A stretch of 64,000 nucleotides of DNA from Heterodera schachtii. Lineage: Eukaryota; Nematoda; Chromadorea; Rhabditida; Heteroderidae. The position numbers were made by a program, and so were the translations under genes. Positions 21,621 to 32,800 of the stretch are shown piece by piece. The stretch is taken from NCBI GenBank assembly GCA_023374025.1, contig SIJG01000138.1, positions 71,043 through 135,042 of the forward strand. The letters run 5' to 3'. Below the pieces are notes generated by a model. That model worked only from the letters and a program-made list of their open reading frames with translations. It was not told where the DNA came from and did not search any database. Every line of letters starts with the position of its first letter. Within the stretch, counting starts at the first letter, position 1.

Positions 21621-22160
21621 CCATGAAAAGGCACCATGAAGCAGCCGATTAGACCGCAGTGATACTAATTGCATCCTTTATTAAACAATTAAAAAAAACA
21701 AATAAAAAATTCCGGTTTCAAGACTTATTGGTTTAGCCATCCTTGCACATCCATCTCTAATAAAGGAACCTCGCGAACTGTAACTCGGAAAATGTATAGG
21801 TATGTGCTGTTGTATACCATTTGAATAGAGCCGGGTCGGTTTGTTGTTGTGAATTTTTAATTTTTGGTGAGGATTGCAACCCAGGGAGTTACAGGGCCTC
21901 CAAAAACCCAATTTTTGGCCTGTGATTCCGTTCCATGCAAGTGAGAAGTTCTGCTCGGATCAATGGTCCATTGATCCCATGGTCCGAGGACCCAGTTCCT
22001 GATCTATGCATACGGGTACAGCAGCAGAAATGCGGGCAGTGCTGAAATGCGATGGAATGAAATGAACGGCACGCAGTTGGTCGTCGGAGCGCGGACCGAA
22101 GGGCCATTATATTTCCAGACAGATCAGCTGGTCGGCGGATGATGATCGGATTAAAATGGT
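21595..22160. repeat. Duplicated segment (see 12775 and 14745)
   Basis: Contains, contiguous, both segments that are separate at 12775-13085 and 14745-14945. It therefore looks like the more complete copy of one repeat of about 560 bp. No intact ORF. Confidence 0.55.
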
Positions 22161-22419
22161 AAGAAAAAAAGGCAAAATAATAGCATTTGAAAAAATGAAA
22201 AAAATGATTTGAATTTTAAATTTGTAAAGTTTCAATTTCTTTACCAAATGTTTTTACTTCTTTAAATGAAAATCAACAACTAAAATGTTAGAATTTAAAA
22301 AGTGGGAAAACCAAAGAAAATAATGACAGAACAATTACAGAGAAACCCATGGAAAAGCGTGACATATTCTTAAAAGCAGCCCCAATGAGGAGGAGGACAA
22401 TTTTCATATTTAGATTTTG

Positions 22420-22609
22420 TAGAGACCGAACGGGCCCGGGGGCCCGGCCGGCTTTTACCGGGCGGCCCGGTCCCGGTCCCGTTTTTTTTTTTGGAAAAAA
22501 ACGGGCCCGGGACGCCCGGTAAAACGGGCTTTTTTTGACCGGGCGGCCCGTACGGGGTCAAATGGCTAAGCCGGTCCCGGGTCCGGTACTTTCAAAATTC
22601 CGGTCTCTA
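22420..22609. mobile_element. Short hAT-type MITE (TAGAGACCG family)
   Basis: Ends TAGAGACCGAAC and TTCCGGTCTCTA, perfect 8-bp duplication AGATTTTG (22412-22419, 22610-22617). The interior is GC-rich, made of CGGGCCCGG units, and strongly self-complementary. It has inserted in the 3' flank of the three-exon family gene. Confidence 0.88.
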
Positions 22610-22639
22610 AGATTTTGTCAAAAAAAAAGTTTTTAAATT

Positions 22640-23255
22640 TTCTCTCTCACAAACCCAAATTGTTTTTAAAAAATGGGAGTGCTTAAAAGATAATGTTGTA
22701 AAGATACAGAACCGAAATGATGAATACATAGTCTTTTTGCCATCCCCCAATCCTTCCCTCCTTCTCCTCCTCTTCCTACTCCTTTCTCTCTCTTCCTTCT
22801 TGTCTTCCCCCTGTTCTTTTATTTTCCCTTCCTTTCTCTTTCTCTCTCTTCCTTCTTGTCTTCCCCCTGTTCTTTTATTTTCCCTTCCTTTCTCTTTCTC
22901 TCTCTTCCTTCTTGTCTTCCCCCTGTTCTTTTATTTTCCCTTCCTTTCTCTTTCTCTCTCTTCCTTCTTGTCTTCTCCCGGCTCTTTTCCTTTCTCTTCC
23001 TCTCTCTTCTTTCTCTTCCTTGTTTTCAAATAGTCTCCTCTTTTTCCCTTTCTCTCTTTTTTGCTTCCCCTCCCTTTCTCTCTTTTTCCTTCCTCATTCG
23101 TTCTCTTCCTCACTCCTCTCTTCTTTCTTCTCTTCCTTTTCTTCCTACTCCTTTCTCCCACTCTCTCTTCCTTCTTCTCAACTCTTCACCTCTTGTCGTT
23201 CTCCTTCCCTTCCTTTCTTCACCTCTTCTCTTCATCATGTCTTTCACTCTCTCCA
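22640..23255 (-). repeat. 3' flank and polypurine tract of the three-exon gene
   Basis: Shares the 'gcttaaaagataatgttg' block. Inside the tract, a 56-bp unit (plus: 'tccttcttgtcttccccctg' and on) is repeated about three and a half times (22794-22980). Confidence 0.65.
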
Positions 23256-25280
23256 TCACTCTTCATCACTCTCTTCATCATGATCCAGCATTTCACTCTC
23301 TCTATCACTCTCGCTATGCCAGCTGACGTTCTTCTTCATTTCCTTACCACTTTTCCTTCCAACCTTGGCATTCTGTTTCATCATCATTTTTTTCTCTTCA
23401 TCAATTTCTGAATAATTCACACAATCTCCTTCCTCACCATTTTTTGATAAATCTTTTTCTTGTTCAAAAATATATGAACAAATATATTTCTTGTCTTTTT
23501 CCTCTATTCCCAGCAATTTGTTTACTGAAAAGGTGAAAAACATTTTTTGTTTAAAGAATAAAAAATACATTTTTATATTAAAGAACCAAAAATAAATGCT
23601 TAAAGTTTTGAAAAATGTGCAAATTAATTTAATTGCTGACAATTTTCTCCATAAACTGTGCAAAATTGCGTAAAAATAAAAGTTTTACAAGGTCTTTTTA
23701 TTCGTTTTTTTAATAATTGGTGGAAAGAAATTGGTATGTACAAAAACCCAATTTTATAAATTCTCAATTATGAAAAATGCTAAAAGTCCAAATTATGTAC
23801 CAAATACCGTATTTCTTCGATTATATTCCCCCCCCCCCCCCGCGAATAGAACCCCTCTGTTGAGGGGGGTTGAACAATAGAGCCTCCGGGGGCTTTAATC
23901 GAAGAAGTACTGTATGTATAAAAATTAAAAACTTAAAAAATATTAAAAATATGAAAATAAATGTACCAACTTTGTTCGTAAATACAAAAAAGCAAATGTT
24001 TTTCCTACTAATAAGACCATGTAGAATCCAGGAACAATTATGTATTTACGTAAAATTATACAATTTATAGCCCCCTGCTGGTAATTAATTAGTTCATTAA
24101 TTAATGCCTTATTTTCTTTCACCTCTGATTTGGTGTCCAAATTTTCCTTTGTTATCCAAGCAAACTTTGTAATGTGCCATGGCTATGGCATTTATTGGCT
24201 TCGGCATCTTACGCAATGGGCTCAGATTGGCATCACAATAAGCAGTGATTTTGATTTGGAATTCGGAATAATGATCACACACAATTTCTCCCCGTTTTGT
24301 CTTTATCGTAATTGGACCTGCTGCACTTACATTTTCAAGAGTGTATGTACAAATTTGCTTCTCATTTCCCATTTTCATAATTTTTAATCCTAAAATTATG
24401 TAAAAAAAAAAAGACGAGTAATCATTTTTTGAAACAGTCGAAAAAAAAACTAAAAATATTTTTATATATAAAACTAAATTATTTGTTTCTAAAAATATGC
24501 AAATATGCATCCATAAGGACCGACACCTTGAAAAATTTTCAAACAATTTGAAAATGTAACAAAAATTTTAAGATTCTGGACAAAAAAGATTAAAGATTCT
24601 CTTTAGATATTGACCAAAAAGAAAATTCTCAAAGAAAAAAAGAAGAAATTTATTTTTGTAATTAAATTTGTGAATAAATTACTTACTCGATATTAATTTA
24701 TTTCATTGAAAAAAGCACAATTTTCAAAATTTTTCCCCTATTTTGGCCCCTAAATTGCAATTTTCCGCCGCCTAAAAATCCGCTCCCTAATTTTAATTTT
24801 TAAGTGTGATTTATTTACGTGAACCCTAGAAATATAATATTATGCTTGCGCAAAAACACATTATTTTTTACTTTTTTTTTTGAGCAATTGGCTGTTTTTC
24901 AAATTTTCAATAATAAATGCCCCGATTTTCGGTCAGTGTCGTTTTCTTGCAAATAAAGTCAAAATTTTTCTCGAATGATACCAAAATTGTTAGATAGAAC
25001 CCAAAAACTCGGGCTGGCGCGAAAACGACCCTGACAGGTCCGCACGATTTTCACCTGTAATTTCGTATGGTGTGATTTCTTTTTTTTTAACCAATTCATT
25101 CTGACCCAAGCAAATGCTAAGAAGTTGGTAGGTTTTGGCATTGATTGGGATTGGAATTTGGTCTGAAAAAGTTTCTGGACAGTCAGCTGTTATTTGGAAT
25201 GTGTGCGCTTCAACACTTGAGAACAGCAAAATATCGCTAATGATGATGATGAAGACGAAGCCGAAGATGTTGAGAAGCAT
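23256..25280 (-). CDS. Secreted protein with duplicated modules A-B-A-B, copy 6 (intact)
   Basis: Three exons with matching phases: 25280-25055, 24389-24123 and 23524-23256 (226+267+269 nt; 253 codons plus TGA). Exon 1 is module A: signal peptide MLLNIFGFVFIIIISDILLF, then HTFQITADC, PIPINA, LLSICLG and EIT|G. Exon 2 fuses a B head (GNEKQICTYTLE ... IVCDHYS) directly to a second A body (FQIKITAYCDANL ... KPINA ... YKVCLDN). Exon 3 is a normal B: KYICSYIFE ... DCVNYSEIDEE and a charged tail ending HDEESDEE. Other copies have only A-B. Every junction is phase 1 with a G|GTGAAA donor. A mini-element (23807-23912) lies in intron 2. Predicted secreted; function unknown. Confidence 0.72.
23807..23912. 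mobile_element. Mini-element of the Tigger/pogo type
   Basis: Ends CCGTATTTCTTCGATTATA and ctttaatcGAAGAAGTACTG, flanked by TA, with a C14 run and 'gaggggggttgaacaatag' as in the large element at 5361-6761. It sits in the second intron of the A-B-A-B gene. Confidence 0.75.
24400..25054. other. First intron of the A-B-A-B gene
   Basis: AT-rich, 665 bp between exons 1 and 2. No second gene or clear repeat seen apart from A/T runs. Confidence 0.5.
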
Positions 25281-25990
25281 TTTAAATGACGAAGAGAATT
25301 GGGCAAATTTTTTGCTAAAAATAATTTTTGTGAAATTTTTGTGATAATTCCCTCGTAATTCAATCGGCCTTTAAATGATGGCAGCGCACGCACAATCCTT
25401 AACATTTGCCAACAATGCAATACGTATGCCTTACTATTTTACACATAAAAAATGCAATTCTATGAATATGCCCATCTCTATGAGTGTTATATTTATGAAT
25501 ATGCCCTTCACATGCTTAGATTTAATGAATATGCACGTTTTACGCATATGCCTCTTGCATGTATATATTATTATGAAAGTGCATTCCCTCGTTATTCTAT
25601 CTGCGCGTATAATTATGGCAGCGCACGCACGCCTTAGCATTTGCCAACAACGCAATACGTATGCCTTAATATTTTAAAATCAATAATTTACTTTTGTGAA
25701 TATGCATGCCCATCTATATGAATATGCCATTTCACATGTATAGATTTAATGAATATGCACGTTTTGCGCTTATGCCACTGCTATGTATATATTATTATGA
25801 AAGTGCATTCCCTCGTTATTCCATCTGCGCGTATAATTATGGCAGCGCACGCACACCTTAGCATTTGCCAACAATGAATAACGTATGCCTTACTATTTTA
25901 CACAAAAAAGCAATTTCGTGAATATGCCCACCTCTATAATAAAACATTGATTGATAAATATACACATTGGCGAGGGCATATTCATAAAAT
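25281..25990 (-). promoter_or_regulatory. Triplicated 5' flank of the A-B-A-B gene
   Basis: Three tandem copies (period about 235 bp) of the family upstream region, each with 'ttccctcgttattc', 'tatggcagcgcacgcac', 'gcatttgccaacaa' and an ATGCAC/ATGCC stretch. Starts are near 25350, 25586 and 25808. Only the first adjoins the gene. Its TATA is degraded ('cctttaaatgatgg'). Confidence 0.6.
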
Positions 25991-26039
25991 GTGCATTCAT
26001 ATCTATATATTATAAATATTTAAATAAGGGATTGTATAA

Positions 26040-26425
26040 ACAGGCCCGTAGCCAGGGCGAAGGGGGGGGGGGGAATCCCCCCTCCCCTCGAAATAAAACC
26101 CAAAAAATTTTCCAGGAAAAATTGGCAATTTTTTAAAAAATTTTAATCAATTTTTCTTAACAATGCATAAAATGTTCAAAGAATGTTTCCCGACGGCGCT
26201 TATCGGCACCGCCGGACCCCTATTTGACCTTATTTTTTGAAATTTTGACCTAAAATGATAAAAAAGAGCAAACTTTTGGCGCAAAAACGGATAAAAATCA
26301 GTTTTTTGCTCTCCGGCGCTGAAATTTTTAAAATAACAGTGGAGAAAAAAATTGACCCGAAGAGCAAAAAAAAAGGTCTTCGCCCCCCCCCCCCCCGGTA
26401 GGGGTCAGTTGCGTCTGAGCCAAGC
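26040..26425. mobile_element. Repeat element with G12/C15 runs and a GC palindrome
   Basis: Begins CAGGCCCGTAGCCAGGG near 26040, then a G-run; ends in a C-run and 'ggtaggggtcagttgcg'. The GC palindrome is at 26190-26215. The 'cccgtagccagg' start is typical of many non-autonomous DNA transposons, but the right end lacks the mirror sequence. Confidence 0.5.
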
Positions 26426-26720
26426 ATAAAACATCATAACTTTTTTTTTGTTGGTCTAATTTTATAAATTTGGCATCATTCGAAAGCTCTACATGTTTAG
26501 AAGCTTTTGATAAGCTATTTCTAAGCGATTGAGCAACTTATAAACAAGTTGCACCATGAATACTACCAAAAATTCAGAATTTTTGAATATTTTAATTTAT
26601 AACTTTTTTACATGTCGGTATGTCATCGTGTTTTTTGAGAAGCCGATAGAGCTTGTTAAGAGCTTTCGAATGATACCAAGTTTGTTGGATTTTGTCAACA
26701 AAGAAAAGTCCAATATGAAA
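26425..26720. repeat. Fold-back element with 'GATACCAA' module
   Basis: Left arm 'ataacttttttttt...ttggcatcattcgaaagctc' is mirrored by 'gagctttcgaatgataccaa'. It belongs to the group also found at 27300, 43929, 46436 and 57657. Confidence 0.6.
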
Positions 26721-27129
26721 AAATCCAGGCCCAGGCTAAACACTAAAAAACCTGGTTTCCTGACAGGTCCATGCCTGGATCCAGGTCTCGAGGAGCCTGG
26801 ATTTTTTCTGGGCCATCCTTTATTTCTTCAATTTTTTTCTTAAAATGACAAGAAACAATATTTAGCCTGAAAATTCTCATTAAATTGTTCATATGTTTGG
26901 CAAAAATAATTAATAAATCCGTGAGCAAAATGCCCAAAAAATTTTACTGGCGATGCCTAAATTCCCTATTTTCCTTTTAATTTAGCTTAAAAATTCACAA
27001 ATTTTGGGTCAATGTGACCTCTGATTCAGAGAGAATAAAGGGACAAATTTTGGGGGAAAAATGAAAATTGAATTTAAAATTTGTCACGTTTCAGTTTGAA
27101 AGTTCTCTTTTTTCCTTCCTCTTTTACGA

Positions 27130-27300
27130 ATATTCACTTTTATGCAAATATGTCATCTAATGTGTATATTTTTTATGAATATTAGCTTTGAAGACACCTT
27201 TTTATTAATATGCCATCTTATACGTATAGATTTATGCATATGCATTTTTATGCATATATATATCTCATATCTTATATTTAGGAATATGCACTTTTATGCG
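27130..27300. promoter_or_regulatory. ATGCAT/ATGCCA array
   Basis: Several degenerate 'tatgaatat..ctttt' and 'tatgcatatgca' units, with 'atgccatctta' at 27211. No family gene lies immediately downstream, so it may be an orphan. Confidence 0.4.
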
Positions 27301-27717
27301 GTGCTATGTCAATCGACGAAAAGTGCAAATTTGGGCGACCGAAAAGTGCAAAAATTGCTAAATTTTCCATCAAATCAACTCATAACTTTTCCCAGACGCA
27401 ACCAAATTGCACATTCTTGGTATCATACAATAGCCCTTGAATTGCGTTATTACCCTGCTAAATTTCAAAAAATTTTTATTAAGTTTTTAAAAAGTTCAAG
27501 CCAAAAAACTGGAAAAATTCTCATAACTTTTGTAAAACTTAATAAAATTTTGAAAATTAGCAAGCTAATAAAGCAATTCAAGGGTTATTGTATGATACCA
27601 AGAATGTGCAATTTGGTTGCGTCTGAGAAAAGTTATGAGTTGATTTAATCAAAATTTAGCAAATTTTGCACTTTTCGTCGGTCGCCAAATTTGCACTTTT
27701 CGTCGGTCGACCCCCCA
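27300..27717. mobile_element. Fold-back element, ~200-bp arms
   Basis: Nearly complete palindrome. The left arm contains 'gacgaaaagtgcaaa', 'caactcataactttt' and 'gcacattcttggtatcatac'; the right arm has the exact complements ending 'gcacttttcgtcggtcgac'. The left tip GGTGCTATG is shared with other fold-backs in the window; the right tip is lost. Confidence 0.75.
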
Positions 27718-27859
27718 CGGGTAAAAACATAGCCATTTTTTGCCAATTAAAAAATTAGTAAATTTTATGGAGGTTTTAATCTTCGAAATGCAAATCATCA
27801 AAAAATTGAAAACCAAAGAAAATTTACGGAGAAATCGTGGAAAATAATGAAAGACTCTT

Positions 27860-28506
27860 AAAATCAGCCCCCTTGCGATGAGAAAAAGTTAATTTTTAGT
27901 ATTTTATAATTAGAAAAAAATTTGGAAATTTATTTGACCATGTCTCTTGGTCCGCCAAACCTATTTTTGTATTTTCCAATTTGTGAAAATTAGGATTTTA
28001 GCCTTTTAGATAAAGAAATTTAAAAAATAATTTGTCGTATTCGCGTTCTCCTCTCTGCCAGAATTTTTAGATAATGGGCCTGCTTAAAAGATAATGTTGC
28101 AAAGTTACAAAACAGAAAGATGAATTAGTCTTTTGTCGTCCCCCCATCCTTCCCTCCTTCTCCTCTTCCTGCTTCTTTCTCTCTCCTCCTTCTTGTCTTC
28201 CCCCTTCTCTTTTTCCTTTCCCTTCCTTTCTCTTCTTATCTCCTCTCCTCCTTCACTTCTCTCTCTTCTCCTCTTCCTTCTTCTCTTTCTCTATCCTCTT
28301 CACTTCCTTCTTATTTTCCTCCTCCTCTTTTTCTTCCGCTTCCTCTCTCTTCTTCTATCTTCCTTTCCTCCTTCTCTTTCTCCTCTCCTCTTCCTGCTTC
28401 TTTCTCATTTTCTTTCTTGTCTTCCTCCTCCTCTTTTTCCTTCCGTTTCCTTTCTCTTCCTCACCTCTCTCTCCCTTCTTCACCTCCATCCAGTCTTTCA
28501 CTCTCT
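27860..28506 (-). repeat. 3' flank and polypurine tract of copy 7
   Basis: Conserved 'agccttttagataaagaaa', 'cctgcttaaaagataatgtt' and 'acagaaagatgaattagtc' blocks, then a coding-strand polypurine tract reaching the stop codon. Confidence 0.65.
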
Positions 28507-29360
28507 CTATCCCTCTCTGTGCCGTACATCCATCTTCATTTCCTTTTCACTTGCACCTCCAACTTTGGCATTCTTCCCTTTGTCTGACTTCGCTTCCTCT
28601 TCACCATTGTCGCTTTTTTTGCTTTTTCCTTTCTTTTCGGCATTGTTCTGTTCCATCAACTTTTTATCCTCTTCATCTATGTCTGAATAATTCACACACA
28701 TTCCTTTCTCTTTTTCTGTTATAACATCCAAAGTAGTTTCCAGTTCAAGAGTGTAAATACAAATGTGTTTCCCATTTCCCAATAGTCCGATTTCAAGTCC
28801 TGATTTAAAAAGTTATTTTTATAAATAAATTTAGAGAAAATTTATTTAAAAAATAAAAAAAAAATTTCATGAAATTTCTTGATTTTCAGAAAGCAAAAAA
28901 TAGTAAATACCTTTAAATAATTTCTTTCAAATTTTTATTTTTCGTCAAAAAATTTTTATATGAAGTTTCTTTTAAGATATAATCTTTTCAGTTTTTAAAA
29001 TTTTTGTTGTGACTGGGATGTAGTCTACTCGGCCAAATGGACTACAACCCAGTCACAACAATTTTCAAAAAAAAAATTTTTGATTTCAAATCATTATTTC
29101 TTGCATTTTCGAAATTGTGTTGCAATGTGAGTTTTTTGTTTGTTTGTTTTTTTTCATTATTAATTCTTTTTTTCACCTATAGAAGATTTGTATTCCTTCT
29201 TCGTGCAAGTATCAAGACGTTTCTGGGCTTCGGAATTGCTTGAATTCTGGAAGGATTCACAAGAAGAAGTTATTGTGAATGTGTAAACCGCCTCAACACC
29301 CGAGAACAGCACAGTCTCGCTGATTATGATGATAATGAGGCTGAAGATGGTGAGAAGCAT
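28507..29360 (-). CDS. Small secreted two-module protein, family copy 7 (intact)
   Basis: Exon A (29360-29177): signal peptide MLLTIFSLIIIIISETVLFS, then YTFTITSSC and RLDTCTKKEY, phase-1 donor G|GTGAAA. The PxPINA motif of other copies is missing. Exon B (28799-28507): GNGKHICIYTLELETTLDV, GMCVNYSDIDEEDKK, then two NAE/NAK-type lysine-glutamate repeats ending VRHREG-TAG. In total 158 codons, frame uninterrupted. The conserved 5' flank with TATA and the polypurine 3' flank are both present. A perfect-looking hairpin lies in the intron (29001-29063). Predicted secreted; no known family recognised. Confidence 0.75.
29001..29063. repeat. Intronic hairpin, ~22-bp arms
   Basis: Left arm TTGTTGTGACTGGGATGTAG and right arm CTACAACCCAGTCACAACAA are complementary except for one position, around a loop 'tactcggccaaatg'. 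Could be a tiny fold-back element or a structured intron RNA. Confidence 0.7.
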
Positions 29361-29860
29361 TATAAATGATGAAGAGAATTGGGCAAGTTTGTCAGAAATG
29401 ATTTATTTGAATTTGATTTTTTGTGATAATTCCCTCATTAATCAATCTGTATTTATAATGATAACACGGCACGCACACATAAGCATTTGCCAACAATGCA
29501 ATACGTATGCTTTAATATTTTATGCATAAAAAAATGCAATTTGTGAATATGCCCATCTATATTTATGAATATGCCTTTCACATGTATAGGTTTTTATGTA
29601 TGCACGTTTTACGCTTATGCCTCTACTACGTATATATTATTATTATGGTGCATTCCCTCGATATTCAATCTGTACGTATAATGATGGTAGCACACGCACA
29701 CCTTAGCATTTGCCAACAATGAATACGTATGCCTTAATATTTTACAAATAAAAAATGCAATTTGTGAATATGCCCTTTTTTATGAGAGTTATATTTATGA
29801 ATATGCCTTTCACATGTATAGGTTTTATGTATGCACGTTTTACGTATATGCCTCTGCTAT
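29361..29860 (-). promoter_or_regulatory. Duplicated 5' flank of copy 7 with TATA box
   Basis: Two tandem copies of the family upstream module (about 29430-29645 and 29650-29860). The proximal one has coding-strand TATAAA at 29457-29452, about 95 bp from the ATG. Both end in ATGCAC/ATGCC stretches. The distal copy is cut by the satellite starting at 29862. Confidence 0.6.
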
Positions 29861-29861
29861 G

Positions 29862-32800
29862 TATTATTGATTTTTTAAATTTCTTCACCACTTTTTTTTG
29901 CATGGTTCGGATTTTTGGCCTACTTCGTGCTTTACGTTCCTATTTAAAAATATTTGCAACAATTTACATAAAAAATGCTCTGTAATTGATTTTTAAATTA
30001 AATATTACAAAAATTTCTGTTTTTTCCAATAATTTCACTATTTTAGCACTGTTTTCATAACAGAATGAGTAAATATCAAAACCTTATTATGATCTGCTTT
30101 TGTTGTTATATTATATGTTTTTTCGCTTCGTTGGATTTAATTATAAATTAATGTTGGCAACATTATTCGAATATTATACATTTCTCATCTGTTAGGTATT
30201 TTCTACGGTTTTTGTTCTGTAATTATATTTATAATGCATTCTTCTTCATATTTAAATTATTATGATTTGGTTGAGAATTTGTTAAATTTATTTCTTCCCG
30301 GTTTGAAATGTCCGAAGCAAGGTGTTCAGTAGATTTTCGAGATTTTTTTTTTTTTTTTTTACTATTTTAGTATTTTTCATTGAATTATATTTGAAAATAT
30401 AGCAGCTTTTTTTAATTTTTTTTATTTTCTTGCTTGCGCGGCCGTAACTTTTGCTTACCACTAATTGTTGATTTTAAAAATGAAAATATAAAGAAAAAAC
30501 GTTGAAAATCAAATTTATTTTTTATTGATTTTTTAAATTTCTTCACCACTTTTTTTTGCATGGTTCGGATTTTTGGCCTACTTCGTGCTTTACGTTCCTA
30601 TTTAAAAATATTTGCAACAATTTTCATAAAAAATGCTCTGTAATTGATTTTTAAATTAAATATTACAAAAATTTCTGTTTTTTCCAATAATTTCACTATT
30701 TTAGCATTGTTTTCATAACAGAATGAGTAAATATCAAAATCTTATTATGATCTGCTTTTGTTGTTATATTATATGTTTTTTCGCTTCGTTGGATTTAATT
30801 ATAAATTAATGTTGGCAACATTATTCGAATATTATACATTTCTCATCTGTTAGGTATTTTCTACGGTTTTTGTTCTGTAATTATATTTATAATGCATTCT
30901 TCTTCATATTTAAATTATTATGATTTGGTTGAGAATTTTTTAAATTTATTTCTTCCCGGTTTGAAATGTCCGAAGCAAGGTGTTCAGTAGATTTTCGAGA
31001 TTTTTTTTTTTTTTTTTTACTATTTTAGTATTTTTCATTGAATTATATTTGAAAATATAGCAGCTTTTTTTAATTTTTTTTTATTTTCTTGCTTGCGCGG
31101 CCGTAACTTTTGCTTACCACTAATTGTTGATTTTAAAAATGAAAATATAAAGAAAAAACGTTGAAAATCAAATTTATTTTTTATTGATTTTTTAAATTTC
31201 TTCACCACTTTTTTTTTGCATGGTTCGGATTTTTGGCCTACTTCGTGCTTTACGTTCCTATTTAAAAATATTTGCAACAATTTTCATAAAAATGCTCTGT
31301 AATTGATTTTTAAATTAAATATTACAAAAATTTCTGTTTTTTCCAATAATTTCACTATTTTAGCACTGTTTTCATAACAGAATGAATAAATATCAAAATC
31401 TTATTATGATCTGCTTTTGTTGTTATATTATATGTTTTTTCGCTTCGTTGGATTTAATTATAAATTAATGTTGGCAACATTATTCGAATATTATACATTT
31501 CTCATCTGTTAGGTATTTTCTACGGTTTTTGTTCTGTAATTATATTTATAATGCATTCTTCTTCATATTTAAATTATTATGATTTGGTTGAGAATTTTTT
31601 AAATTTATTTCTTCCCGATTTAAAATGTCCGAAGCAAGGTGTTCAGTAGATTTTCGAGATTTTTTTTTTTTTTTTTTTACTATTTTAGTATTTTTCATTG
31701 AATTATATTTGAAAATATAGCAGCTTTTTTTAATTTTTTTTATTTTCTTGCTTGCGCGGCCGTAACTTTTGCTTACCACTAATTGTTGATTTTAAAAATG
31801 AAAATATAAAGAAAAAACGTTGAAAATCAAATTTATTTTTTATTGATTTTTTAAATTTCTTCACCACTTTTTTTTGCATGGTTCGGATTTTTGGCCTACT
31901 TCGTGCTTTACGTTCCTATTTAAAAATATTTGCAACAATTTTCATAAAAATGCTCTGTAATTGATTTTTAAATTAAATATTACAAAAATTTCTGTTTTTC
32001 CAATAATTTCACTATTTTAGCACTGTTTTCATAACAGAATGAATAAATATCAAAACCTTATTATGATCTGCTTTTGTTGTTATATTATATGTTTTTTCGC
32101 TTCGTTGGATTTAATTATAAATTAATGTTGGCAACATTATTCGAATATTATACATTTCTCATCTGTTAGGTATTTTCTACGGTTTTTGTTCTGTAATTAT
32201 ATTTATAATGCATTCTTCTTCATATTTAAATTATTATGATTTGGTTGAGAATTTGTTAAATTTATTTCTTCCCGGTTTGAAATGTCCGAAGCAAGGTGTT
32301 CAGTAGATTTTCGAGATTTTTTTTTTTTTTTTTTACTATTTTAGTATTTTTCATTGAATTATATTTGAAAATATAGCAGCTTTTTTTAATTTTTTTTATT
32401 TTCTTGCTTGCGCGGCCGTAACTTTTGCTTACCACTAATTGTTGATTTTAAAAATGAAAATGTAAAGAAAAAACGTTGAAAATCAAATTTATTTTTTATT
32501 GATTTTTTAAATTTCTTCACCATTTTTTTTTGCATGGTTCGGATTTTTGGCCTACTTCGTGCTTTATGTTCCTATTTAAAAATATTTGCAACAATTTTCA
32601 TAAAAATGCTCTGTAATTGATTTTTAAATTAAATATTACAAAAATTTCTGTTTTTTCCAATAATTTCACTATTTTAGCATTGTTTTCATAACAGAATGAG
32701 TAAATATCAAAATCTTATTATGATCTGCTTTTGTTGTTATATTATATGTTTTTTCGCTTCGTTGGATTTAATTATAAATTAATGTTGGCAACATTATTCG

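Noticed and set aside
12590..29860. CRISPR-like arrays
   Set aside because: The tandem ATGCAT units have no unique spacers and the genome is eukaryotic.
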